Origin: Staphylococcus pragensis
GTDB taxonomy: Bacteria; Bacillota; Bacilli; Staphylococcales; Staphylococcaceae
DNA: 64,000 nt
Direction: 5' to 3'
NCBI RefSeq assembly: GCF_004785665.1
Contig: NZ_SRPJ01000002.1
Coordinates: forward strand, 62,001-126,000
The translations under genes were made by a program, and so were the position numbers. Each line of letters begins with the position of its first letter. Positions within the stretch are counted from its first letter, which is position 1. The notes beneath the pieces are model-generated. The model saw only the letters and a program-made list of their open reading frames with translations. It was not told the origin of the DNA and did no database searches. This document shows, in pieces, positions 18,901 to 26,190 of this stretch.

Positions 18901-19515
18901 TTAACGTGTACGTTTTCTATTTTTAATGAAGATAACATATAGAAGGTACAAGATTGCTAAGAAGATAATGACATACATGATATAAGAATAAGTATGTAAA
19001 CCAGCCATTAATACGTCAAAGCTGTCACTTAATAAACGGCCTAATAAAATAAGCGCAAAGTTCCAAATCGTTGTACCTAATAATGATAAGACTGTAAATG
19101 TAATGACATTCATTTTATTGATACCAGTAGGAATGGTAATGAGTACACGTAAAACCGGAATGAAGCGGCACAATAAAACTGCCCATGGACCATAGCGTTT
19201 AAACCAATCATTGGCACGCTTGACGTCTTTACCTTTTAGTTTGAACCATTTCCCATGTTTATCAACAAAACGGTAAATACTTTCTTCATTGATTAAACGA
19301 CAGATATAGTACAAGATTAATAATCCTATAAATGAAGCGATAGTTGAAATAAGGAATAAGACGGGAATCGATAGGCCTGATTTAACAGACATTAATCCTG
19401 CAAACGTCAAAATAATCTCAGAAGGGACGACAGGCAACACATTCTCTAACAGGATAAGAATAAAGATGGCTGCGTAGCCCCATTTACTTATAAAATCGGT
19501 AATTAACTGTTCCAT
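18901..19515 (-). CDS. DedA-family membrane protein
   Basis: A 204-aa polytopic inner-membrane protein of the DedA/VTT family. It shows the N-terminal re-entrant signature ENVLPVVPSEIILTFAG (about residues 24-40) and the second half FKRYGPWAVLLCRFIPVLRVLITIPTGINKMN with the conserved F-x-R-x-x-P-x-x-R pattern, then two C-terminal helices and a basic tail. Members of this family act as lipid scramblases/flippases, for example for undecaprenyl phosphate or phosphatidylethanolamine; which lipid this one moves is not evident. Confidence 0.88.
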   Translation of the reverse strand: MEQLITDFISKWGYAAIFILILLENVLPVVPSEIILTFAGLMSVKSGLSIPVLFLISTIASFIGLLILYYICRLINEESIYRFVDKHGKWFKLKGKDVKRANDWFKRYGPWAVLLCRFIPVLRVLITIPTGINKMNVITFTVLSLLGTTIWNFALILLGRLLSDSFDVLMAGLHTYSYIMYVIIFLAILYLLYVIFIKNRKRTR

Positions 19516-19627
19516 TTATAATTAAGAACTCCTTTAATTTTAAGCTTTATAACTATAATAAAAAATTCATAGTAAATTCATTATAATAAAATTTACTATG
19601 AATTGCTTGTATAAACCTAAAAAGTTA

Positions 19628-20626
19628 TTATTTTAAAGCTTTTAAGTAGCGATGATACAGTTGAGTAGCTTCTTCATCATCTTCGATACCATAAACATTC
19701 ATACGTCCGTCTTTAAACAAGGTAATTTCATAATCTTTATCTTGAATCAGTTTGGCAAATGACGTTGATTTCACCATATCACCTGGGAAATGTTCAGCAT
19801 GTTCAAAGACAGCAGGTTGGTATCTAAAGAGATACGTTTTACCACAAAGACTTTCAATGTGTTGTTGTTGCTTTGTTTCTAATAATTCATAATGTTGTTG
19901 TTCGCAAACTTCACAGTCATTGTCTTTCAAAATATCGACATTCATGGCTTTGAAGTTAATATCGAAAGCATCAATGGTTATTAATTTCTTGGAAAACCCT
20001 TTTCCAGATAAATAGCGAATAGCTTCGGATACTTCATAGCTTGCCACTTGTGTAATGACAGGCGGTAAGACGCCATTAATCGCACAACTTTCGCCAGTAG
20101 AAGGCATACGTTTTAATAAACATTTTAAGCAAGGCCCCTCAAAGTCGATGCCATAGACTGTCCCCTTACTGCCAACTGCAGCACCATACACCCAAGGAAT
20201 ATGATGCTTATGGCATACTTCGTTAATTAGATAACGAATTTTAAAATGGTCCATGCCGTCAATGACAATGTCAGGTTGCACCTTATTTATAATATCTTCA
20301 ATATTCGTAGAGTCAACTTCTTGATAAAATGCTTGTACTTCTACATTGGAATTAATATGCGCTAATTTTTCTTTAACGGCGTGTACTTTAGGCACCATGT
20401 TGGTAGCGTCATCTTCTGTATACAATGCTTGGCGATGTAAATTTGATGTTTCCACAATATCCATATCAACAATGGCCAAGTGATGGGCACCCATGCGAGC
20501 TAATAGTTCTGCCACATGACTGCCTAATGCACCGGCACCGAGTATTAAGATCTTCGCATTCGATAGGGCGTGTTGCCCATTTTCACCAAAAGCATGATAA
20601 CGCATTTGACGATTGTAACGTTGCAT
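19628..20626 (-). CDS. thiF: Thiazole biosynthesis adenylyltransferase ThiF
   Basis: The E1-like enzyme that adenylates the C-terminus of the sulphur carrier ThiS. It is 332 aa, with the nucleotide loop ILGAGALGSHVAELLARMGA (about residues 28-47), DMDIVETSNLHRQALY, and a KCLLKRMP zinc-site segment with a second pair (CEVCEQ). The C-terminal extension (about 240-332) is longer than in MoeB-type enzymes. Its start overlaps the thiG stop (TAATG), so translation is coupled. It is the last gene of the riboswitch-controlled thiazole operon. Confidence 0.9.
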   Translation of the reverse strand: MQRYNRQMRYHAFGENGQHALSNAKILILGAGALGSHVAELLARMGAHHLAIVDMDIVETSNLHRQALYTEDDATNMVPKVHAVKEKLAHINSNVEVQAFYQEVDSTNIEDIINKVQPDIVIDGMDHFKIRYLINEVCHKHHIPWVYGAAVGSKGTVYGIDFEGPCLKCLLKRMPSTGESCAINGVLPPVITQVASYEVSEAIRYLSGKGFSKKLITIDAFDINFKAMNVDILKDNDCEVCEQQHYELLETKQQQHIESLCGKTYLFRYQPAVFEHAEHFPGDMVKSTSFAKLIQDKDYEITLFKDGRMNVYGIEDDEEATQLYHRYLKALK

Positions 20627-21393
20627 TATAAGAATCCTAATCCTTCAGTTGGGCTTGATGCTTGTGCAGTATATTTCACTGGAATTCGTCCAGCTTCATA
20701 AGATAAACGGCCAGCTTCAATACCTAATTTCATTGCTTCAGCCATTTTAACAGGGTCTTTAGCGCCTGAAACCGCTGTGTTTAATAAGATGGCGTCAGCA
20801 CCTAATTCCATTGCGTGACAAGCGTCTTTAGCTGAGCCAATACCAGCATCAACGATAACTGGAACGTTAGCGTTTTTAATAATGTAGCTTAGGTTTAATT
20901 GGTTGTTAATACCACGGCCAGTACCGATTGGAGAAGCAAGTGGCATTACAGCATGTACGCCTAATTCTTCTAAGCGTTTCGCTAAGACAACATCGTTAGA
21001 AATGTAAGGGCACACGATGTAGCCTTTCTCTAATAATACTTTACAAGCTTCGTATGTTTCGAAAGGATCAGGTAATAATGTTTCATCATCACCGATGACT
21101 TCGACTTTAATCATGTCACATACGCCTGCGTGGTTAGCGATTTCAGCGATACGAACTGCTTCTTCTGCAGTTTTAGCACCTGCTGTATTTGGGAAAGTGA
21201 TGAAATCTTTTAAATTAATATTTGCAAGTGGGTTAGGTAAGTTTTTGTCATATAAGTTCATACGTCTTACTGCGAATGTAAGGACATTTGTTTCTGACGC
21301 TTTAATCGCTTCAGTTTGGATTTCTTCATTTTCAAATTTACCAGTACCTAATAATAAACGAGATTGTAATTCTAAATTTCCAATTTTAAACAT
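20626..21393 (-). CDS. thiG: Thiazole synthase ThiG
   Basis: Forms the thiazole phosphate ring from 1-deoxyxylulose 5-phosphate, dehydroglycine and ThiS-thiocarboxylate. It is 255 aa, the standard length. It begins [20 protein letters not shown], has the Schiff-base lysine in [11 protein letters not shown] and phosphate-binding loops [11 protein letters not shown] and [13 protein letters not shown] chose ATG 21393 because a strong GGAGG lies just ahead of it, inside the last codons of thiS. Confidence 0.94.
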   Translation of the reverse strand: MFKIGNLELQSRLLLGTGKFENEEIQTEAIKASETNVLTFAVRRMNLYDKNLPNPLANINLKDFITFPNTAGAKTAEEAVRIAEIANHAGVCDMIKVEVIGDDETLLPDPFETYEACKVLLEKGYIVCPYISNDVVLAKRLEELGVHAVMPLASPIGTGRGINNQLNLSYIIKNANVPVIVDAGIGSAKDACHAMELGADAILLNTAVSGAKDPVKMAEAMKLGIEAGRLSYEAGRIPVKYTAQASSPTEGLGFL

Positions 21394-21394
21394 A

Positions 21395-21595
21395 TTATCC
21401 GCCTCCAACAAATTCTAATAATTCTAATTGATCATCTTCACGTACAGTGTGATTATCGTACTCTTCTTGTTTAATTAATGTCTTATTATGCTCGACGATG
21501 ACACGTTCAGGGTCTAATTCAAGTGAGTGAAGCACTTGAGTAATCGACTGTTCTGCGTCGAATGTGAACGCATCACCATTAATGATACACTTCAT
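21395..21595 (-). CDS. thiS: Sulphur carrier protein ThiS
   Basis: A 66-aa ubiquitin-fold sulphur carrier. It ends FVGGG, so it has the obligate C-terminal Gly-Gly that ThiF adenylates. ATG 21595 has a perfect AAGGAGG upstream; the longer in-frame extension would lie inside thiO. The codons for the terminal glycines (GGA GGC GGA) double as the ribosome-binding site of thiG, one base after the stop. Confidence 0.93.
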   Translation of the reverse strand: MKCIINGDAFTFDAEQSITQVLHSLELDPERVIVEHNKTLIKQEEYDNHTVREDDQLELLEFVGGG

Positions 21596-22694
21596 TATTT
21601 GACCTCCTTGAAACATTAAATGACTCATAATTGCGTGGTTTAACACCAGTAAATAGCCAATTCGCGATATCACGGCCTATGACAGGTGAAAGTAAAATAC
21701 CATTACGATAATGACCTGTAATGACGTATAAACCATCGTCTATACGGTCCATGATAGGCAATTCGCCATCAGTATAAGGGCGCACGCCAGACCATTGCTT
21801 AATGACTTTACCTTGTGTTAATTCAGGAATACGTTCATTCGCGTATTGATGTAGCCATGAGACGCCTTGATCGGTATTGCCGACAGAATAATTATCGAAC
21901 TCGCTTGTTGCGCCAATAAGGAAACGATTAGGTTGTTTCGGCACGATGTAGCAACCATTCGTCATAAATACCGTTTCTTTTAAATCTAAGTCGTCATGTT
22001 CAATTAATAATACTTCGCCTTTAACACCAACTACTTTACGCGGAAGTTGGTAGCGTTCTAATAATTTCGAAGTCCAAGCTCCTCCAGCGACAATCACTTT
22101 CTTAGCAACTAATTGACCTCTTGACGTAGAGACATCATAGTAGCCATTTTGACGCTCAACATTAAGCACCTCTGTTTGATAATAGCGATGAATATTGCGT
22201 TGCTGTAGTGATTTAAAGAGTGCTTTCGTATAATGGTTCGCATTGATTTGTCCATCATTTGGAATGTAAATTGCCATTTCGCTTGATGTGACATGACCAT
22301 GCGTTAAATCAATTAAATCTTCTTCAGATAATTCCACTACACTAGGGTCCATGGAACTTAAGAATTCATATTGCTGTCTTAAACTTTCAACATCTTCAGG
22401 GCGATTCGCCACTTTGATTAATCCCGATGACTGATATTGAATATCGATACCTGTTTCATCTTGCAAAGCTTCGCACAGTTCTGGGAAAAGTGAGCGTGAT
22501 TCGAGCGCAAGTCTAAATAAATCATTATCCTCAGTAAATTCATTTTGTGCACCTAGCATACCGCCTGCTTTGTAAGAAGCATGTTTACCAGGAACATCTC
22601 TATCGACAATAGCGACATCCATTTGTGACTGACTTAAATGTCGCGCAATAGACATGCCAATCACGCCTGAACCTATAATAAGAACGTCATGCAT
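21579..22694 (-). CDS. thiO: Glycine oxidase ThiO
   Basis: A FAD-dependent oxidase that converts glycine to dehydroglycine for thiazole synthesis in aerobes. It is 371 aa and starts MHDVLIIGSGVIGMSIARHLSQ (the dinucleotide fold). Later segments include KVIVAGGAWTSKLL and GHYRNGILLSPVIGRDIANWL near the C-terminus, both typical of DadA/ThiO oxidoreductases. It overlaps tenI upstream by 8 bp and thiS downstream, in keeping with an operon. Confidence 0.92.
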   Translation of the reverse strand: MHDVLIIGSGVIGMSIARHLSQSQMDVAIVDRDVPGKHASYKAGGMLGAQNEFTEDNDLFRLALESRSLFPELCEALQDETGIDIQYQSSGLIKVANRPEDVESLRQQYEFLSSMDPSVVELSEEDLIDLTHGHVTSSEMAIYIPNDGQINANHYTKALFKSLQQRNIHRYYQTEVLNVERQNGYYDVSTSRGQLVAKKVIVAGGAWTSKLLERYQLPRKVVGVKGEVLLIEHDDLDLKETVFMTNGCYIVPKQPNRFLIGATSEFDNYSVGNTDQGVSWLHQYANERIPELTQGKVIKQWSGVRPYTDGELPIMDRIDDGLYVITGHYRNGILLSPVIGRDIANWLFTGVKPRNYESFNVSRRSNNEVYH

Positions 22695-23280
22695 CTTTCA
22701 ACCACTCCTTTCGTAACTGTTCGATTTGTTGTAAAGATGCGTTCATAAAGAAAGAAATTGCACATATACCAGTAAACCCTTTAGGTAATTGGTGAATCGT
22801 TTCTTTAGTGATGCCACCAATAGCATAAATAGGAATCGGCAAACGTAAAACGTCATTGACCTCTTCTTGTGAACGTGGCTGTTGATTTGGTTTAGAAGGC
22901 GTTGTGAAAATGTGGCCATAAAACACATAATCAAGACCATGTTCATAAGCTTGCTTCACAGATTCTTTAGAATGGGTCGACATACTGACTTCGACATGAG
23001 GGTATCGTTGTTTGTAATCAAACGCAGTCTTATCCATTTCACGGCAATGTAACCGCGAAAGTGATAAAGATTCTAGTAACTTAACATCACTATGAATGAT
23101 TACTTTCTCTTTTGGAAAGCCTGCATCTAAAAGTTGTGTGATGAAGTTAAATAACGCTTCACGTGACATAGGGGTACGAAACAGTAGTCCGTCTATCCCT
23201 TTAGCTATAGCTAAGAAATGCTGTAAATCTTCGTCTGTTAAATCTTTATAAGTCGTTATTGCAATAAATATATGCCTCAC
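22687..23280 (-). CDS. tenI: Thiazole tautomerase TenI
   Basis: A 197-aa TIM-barrel paralogue of thiamine phosphate synthase that isomerises the ThiG product. The expected catalytic His is in SMSTHSKESV (near residue 102) and the phosphate loop is YAIGGITKETI. It lacks the full pyrophosphate-binding set of ThiE. The annotated start is GTG 23280, but the purine-rich AAGGGG abuts it directly; an ATA (23271) or ATT (23265) a few codons later has better spacing, so the true start is uncertain. First gene after the TPP riboswitch. Confidence 0.85.
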   Translation of the reverse strand: MRHIFIAITTYKDLTDEDLQHFLAIAKGIDGLLFRTPMSREALFNFITQLLDAGFPKEKVIIHSDVKLLESLSLSRLHCREMDKTAFDYKQRYPHVEVSMSTHSKESVKQAYEHGLDYVFYGHIFTTPSKPNQQPRSQEEVNDVLRLPIPIYAIGGITKETIHQLPKGFTGICAISFFMNASLQQIEQLRKEWLKDA

Positions 23281-23289
23281 CCCTTGAAC

Positions 23290-23330
23290 AATAAAAAAAC
23301 GCTATTACCCTCGTAGGGAAATAGCGTTTA
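23290..23330 (-). terminator. Riboswitch expression-platform terminator
   Basis: On the minus strand AAACGCTATT / AATAGCGTTT is followed by a run of T. It lies between the aptamer and tenI and would form when TPP is bound. Confidence 0.85.
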
Positions 23331-23456
23331 GCTCAACTTTACGATATCCTTTGCGCCACTTTCCTACGCCAGTACAAACTGGATCAGGTTCCAGGAATTA
23401 TAAAGTTCGTTCTTTACTCTCAGCCTTAAACAAAGGCACTTCCAGTGGATGATAAA
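23331..23456 (-). ncRNA. TPP riboswitch (thi-box)
   Basis: The minus strand carries the conserved CTGAGA block at about 23419, ACCTGATC at about 23383, and GTACTGGCGTAGGAAAGTGG at about 23372-23353, the invariant parts of the TPP aptamer. Together with the terminator it switches off the tenI-thiO-thiS-thiG-thiF operon when thiamine pyrophosphate is plentiful. Confidence 0.95.
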
Positions 23457-23623
23457 TTTTATTCATTTATAAATTAATTAATAGCGTTTCAGTTCAATTT
23501 CATTTTACAGTTTTTCTGATTAGAGTTCAAATCTTAAATAAAAATAAATATGACACTACTTTTCGAAAAGTAGTGTAACAACACAAACAAGCGCAATTTA
23601 ATAAAAAACTTTTGTAAAGATAT

Positions 23624-23637
23624 TGTAAACGTTTGCA
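23624..23637. promoter_or_regulatory. CcpA cre site upstream of MFS transporter
   Basis: TGTAAACGTTTGCA fits the cre consensus at every position. It lies 90 bp before the small upstream ORF and 146 bp before the transporter start. Confidence 0.8.
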
Positions 23638-23727
23638 ATACCTGGTAATATGATAAAAAATAAGTGATTAAGCCTATCATGACAGGGCTTGAAAGGTGGA
23701 AAGTGATTAGAGCAAAAGGGAGTCTTC

Positions 23728-23808
23728 ATGATTAATAGACAACATAAAAAGAATCAACAAAAAAAGGAAAGTAGGAAAGAATATGGTTCAAAGACAAAGG
23801 AAAAGTAA
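23728..23808 (+). CDS. Candidate 26-aa Lys-rich upstream ORF overlapping the transporter start
   Basis: An ATG with a good AAGGGAG ribosome site five bases upstream opens a 26-codon frame (MINRQHKKNQQKKESRKEYG...) that ends at 23808, 26 bases inside the transporter gene in another frame. The transporter's own ribosome site is weaker. The peptide has 9 Lys and 2 Arg and no known family. It could be a leader that couples or attenuates translation; it may also be chance. Confidence 0.4.
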   Translation: MINRQHKKNQQKKESRKEYGSKTKEK

Positions 23809-25063
23809 TGTCCGTTGGATGTTCGCATTACTATTTTTTATTATCGGAGTAATTGCATATATGGATAGATCTAATATCTCATATATTGCACCACAAATGA
23901 TGCAAGATTTACATATGAATAAACAACAATTTGGTTTATTAGCATCCTTCTTCTCATTAGGATATGCATTAATGCAAGTACCTTCAGGTATGTTAGCTGA
24001 AAAGTTTGGTCCACGTAAAATGATTACTATCGCATTAGTATGGTGGAGTGCATTTACAATTTTTACAGGAATGATTAAACATCACGGTTTATTATTCTTA
24101 GTGCGTTTCTTATTTGGTGTAGGGGAAGCACCAATGTATCCATCAAATGCAGTTTTCAACTCAACATGGTTTGCGAAAGATGAAAAGGGAAGAGCATCTA
24201 GTGCATTATTAGCAGGTTCTTATTTTGGACCAGTACTTGCACCTATCGTGACAATTGCAATTGTAAATGCCTTCAACTGGCAAGCTGTTTTCTATATTTT
24301 TGGTGCAGTCGGCGTATTAATTGCGATTTTATGGGCAATTATCGCGAAAGACCTTCCAGAACAACATCGTATGGTTAACGAAGCGGAAAAGCATTTCATC
24401 ATGCAAAACCGTGACTTAGTACAAACAAGCAAGTCATTACCACCATGGAATCAATTCTTCCGTCGTGTAAGTTTCTATGCTATCGCAGGTCAATACTTTG
24501 TAGTTCAATTTATCATTACATTATTCTTAATCTGGTTACCAACATACTTAACTGAGCAATACCATGTAGAATTTAAACATATGGCAATTAGTTCATTACC
24601 TTGGTTTATTATGTTTATCTTAATTTTATCTGCAGGTGCCATTTCAGATAAAATTTTACGTAGTGGTCAATCACGCTTTGTATCAAGAGGATTAATTGCG
24701 ATTGCTGGATTCATTGTGTTTGCGATTTCAATCTTCTTCGCAGTTCATACAGAAAGCTTATACATTACAATCTTCTGGTTATCACTTGGATTAGGTGGTA
24801 TGGGTATTTCAATGGGTATGAGTTGGGCTGCAGCTAACGATATTGGTCGTAACTTTGCCGGTACAGTTTCAGGTTGGATGAACTTATGGGGGAACATTGG
24901 TGCCTTAGTTAGTCCATTCTTAGCTGGTGCAGTAGTAACATCTCTTGGATGGTCAATGACATTCCAATTACTTATCGTTCCAGCTGTCATTGCAGTTATC
25001 TTATGGTTCTTCGTTTCACCAGATAAACCATTAATTAAAGATGAAAGTAAACAGTTAAAATAA
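23783..25063 (+). CDS. MFS transporter, anion:cation symporter family (sugar-acid/galactonate type)
   Basis: A 426-aa inner-membrane carrier with 12 predicted helices. The signature YMDRSNISYIAPQMMQDLHMNKQQFGLLASFFSLGYALMQVPSGMLAEKFGPRKM (residues 26-81) is that of the ACS family (GudP, DgoT, ExuT), which imports hexonates, hexuronates or tartrate-like anions with protons. No catabolic genes are adjacent, so the substrate is open; the cre site says it is a carbon source that glucose represses. Confidence 0.83.
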   Translation: MVQRQRKSNVRWMFALLFFIIGVIAYMDRSNISYIAPQMMQDLHMNKQQFGLLASFFSLGYALMQVPSGMLAEKFGPRKMITIALVWWSAFTIFTGMIKHHGLLFLVRFLFGVGEAPMYPSNAVFNSTWFAKDEKGRASSALLAGSYFGPVLAPIVTIAIVNAFNWQAVFYIFGAVGVLIAILWAIIAKDLPEQHRMVNEAEKHFIMQNRDLVQTSKSLPPWNQFFRRVSFYAIAGQYFVVQFIITLFLIWLPTYLTEQYHVEFKHMAISSLPWFIMFILILSAGAISDKILRSGQSRFVSRGLIAIAGFIVFAISIFFAVHTESLYITIFWLSLGLGGMGISMGMSWAAANDIGRNFAGTVSGWMNLWGNIGALVSPFLAGAVVTSLGWSMTFQLLIVPAVIAVILWFFVSPDKPLIKDESKQLK

Positions 25064-25079
25064 TAGGTTTGATTCATAG

Positions 25080-25108
25080 AAAAGTGAGCAAAACGCTCAC
25101 TTTTTTTA
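25080..25108 (+). terminator. Terminator of MFS gene
   Basis: AAAGTGAGC / GCTCACTTT is followed by a T-run. Confidence 0.9.
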
Positions 25109-25143
25109 TTGACATATTTCTTGGGATGCTATTTCTAAAGCAG

Positions 25144-25272
25144 TTCTTAGATAGATATTAACTCACTTAAGTTGCTACGCATTCCTGGGGTGCCGTCTCA
25201 GCCTGTAGTCTTCGACTGGCACTGCTTCCCTAGGAGTCTACGCAACTACGTTTCGTTATCTATCTTAGAACG
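25144..25272. repeat. 129-bp hairpin element, copy 3
   Basis: The arms GTTCTTAGATAGATA / TATCTATCTTAGAAC enclose a core like that of copy 1 (CACTTAAGTTGCTACGC...CTAGGAGTCTACGCAACTACGTTTC). A perfect small hairpin, ACACAAGTGC / GCACTTGTGT (25278-25301), follows immediately. The remaining sequence up to 25380 shows nothing more. Confidence 0.88.
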
Positions 25273-25390
25273 TCTTACACAAGTGCTAATGCACTTGTGT
25301 TCATTATTAAAATACTCCGCAAGAGTCGCGCAACAACATTCGTAGTTTATCTTTAAATATATAGTGGGCTATGTCAATTTAATAAGATGC

Positions 25391-25396
25391 TATAAT
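25391..25396 (+). promoter_or_regulatory. -10 box of the type I toxin mRNA
   Basis: TATAAT lies 57 bases before the toxin ATG. The following leader holds a CTCTC / GAGAG stem next to the GGGGGG ribosome site, which can sequester it, as in Fst-type loci. Confidence 0.6.
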
Positions 25397-25452
25397 ATAA
25401 AGGTCGCCTATCTCTCGGGCGTCTATCTTGACGTAGAGAGGGGGGTGCTTAG

Positions 25453-25548
25453 ATGACAGATATTCTTGTTCACATCGTAACCACAGTCATAAGTGGTTGT
25501 ATTGTTGCGTTATTTTCGTATTGGCTACGACAACGCGATAATAAGTAA
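25453..25548 (+). CDS. Fst/PepA1-family type I membrane toxin, 31 aa
   Basis: The 31-residue product MTDILVHIVTTVISGCIVALF... is a single transmembrane segment (about residues 4-22) with a charged tail SYWLRQRDNK. It has the family marks HI..TVISGC.IA.F.YWL shared by staphylococcal Fst/PepA1 toxins, small peptides that depolarise the membrane. A ribosome site GGGGGTG precedes ATG. The converging RNA II and the two direct repeats (25457-25470, 25618-25631) complete the par-type toxin-antitoxin arrangement. Confidence 0.88.
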   Translation: MTDILVHIVTTVISGCIVALFSYWLRQRDNK

Positions 25549-25569
25549 ATAGGCGACGAAGCCACACCA

Positions 25570-25631
25570 AAAAATCCCCTCACTACTGCCATAGTGAGGG
25601 GATTGGTGCATTAAATGCAGATATTCTTGTT
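25570..25631 (-). ncRNA. RNA II antitoxin of the Fst-type locus
   Basis: The minus-strand promoter TTGCAT (25667-25662), 18 bases, TATAAT (25643-25638) predicts a start near 25631. Transcription converges on the toxin mRNA and ends in the shared bidirectional terminator (AATCCCCTCACTA / TAGTGAGGGGATT, 25573-25604). The RNA carries the repeat CAGATATTCTTGTT in antisense, which matches the same 14 bases at the toxin start, so it can pair both there and at the terminator loop. Confidence 0.8.
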
Positions 25632-25780
25632 AAGTTGATTATATCATTAGCGTAGAAGAAAATGCAAAACGAAGGCATGAATATCAAATGCACTGTCCTC
25701 AACTTATAAAGAGATATCACTGTTTAGTCAATAAGAAGAAATGGTAAAATAAAGTAAATCTAATTATTGAAGGTGATTGC

Positions 25781-26065
25781 ATGATTATTATTAATGCCAA
25801 ACTAAAAGTAAATGAGGACTATCGCGATGACTATCTAGATTTAATGAAAAAGCTAGTAGAAAGTTCTCGTCAAGAAGAAGGCAATACATTCTATAGCCAT
25901 TACGAAGATGTAGACGAACGTAATTCATTTGTAGTGGTTGAGAATTATAAAGATCAACAAGCAGTTGAAACACATAACCATTTAGAACATTTTAGAGTAT
26001 TTAGTGAAAATATCGGCAAGTACATTACCGAAGAACCTGTCATTGATGTAGCCGAAACAAAATAA
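25781..26065 (+). CDS. ABM-domain quinol/heme-type monooxygenase-like protein
   Basis: A 94-aa single ABM (antibiotic biosynthesis monooxygenase) ferredoxin-like domain: an AKLKVNEDYRDDYLDLMKKLVESSRQEEGNTFYSHYEDVDERNSFVVVENYKDQQAVETHNHLEHFR pattern with the conserved EEGN, E-N/Y and H-x-x-x-x-H-F positions. Small cytosolic proteins of this type (YgiN, YdhR) act on quinols or are of unknown function. It differs from the heme-degrading IsdG/IsdI pair. Single gene with its own terminator. Confidence 0.8.
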   Translation: MIIINAKLKVNEDYRDDYLDLMKKLVESSRQEEGNTFYSHYEDVDERNSFVVVENYKDQQAVETHNHLEHFRVFSENIGKYITEEPVIDVAETK

Positions 26066-26078
26066 ATCTCATAAATAC

Positions 26079-26112
26079 TAACTTACCTAGTCTTTGCTAG
26101 GTAAGTTTTTTA
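26079..26112 (+). terminator. Terminator of ABM gene
   Basis: AACTTACCTAG / CTAGGTAAGTT with six T. Confidence 0.9.
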
Positions 26113-26190
26113 AATAAAACAACCTAGAAATATGAGAGATTAAAACATGTTATCATAGTCATGTATGTTTCATAGAAAGGAAAGATAACA

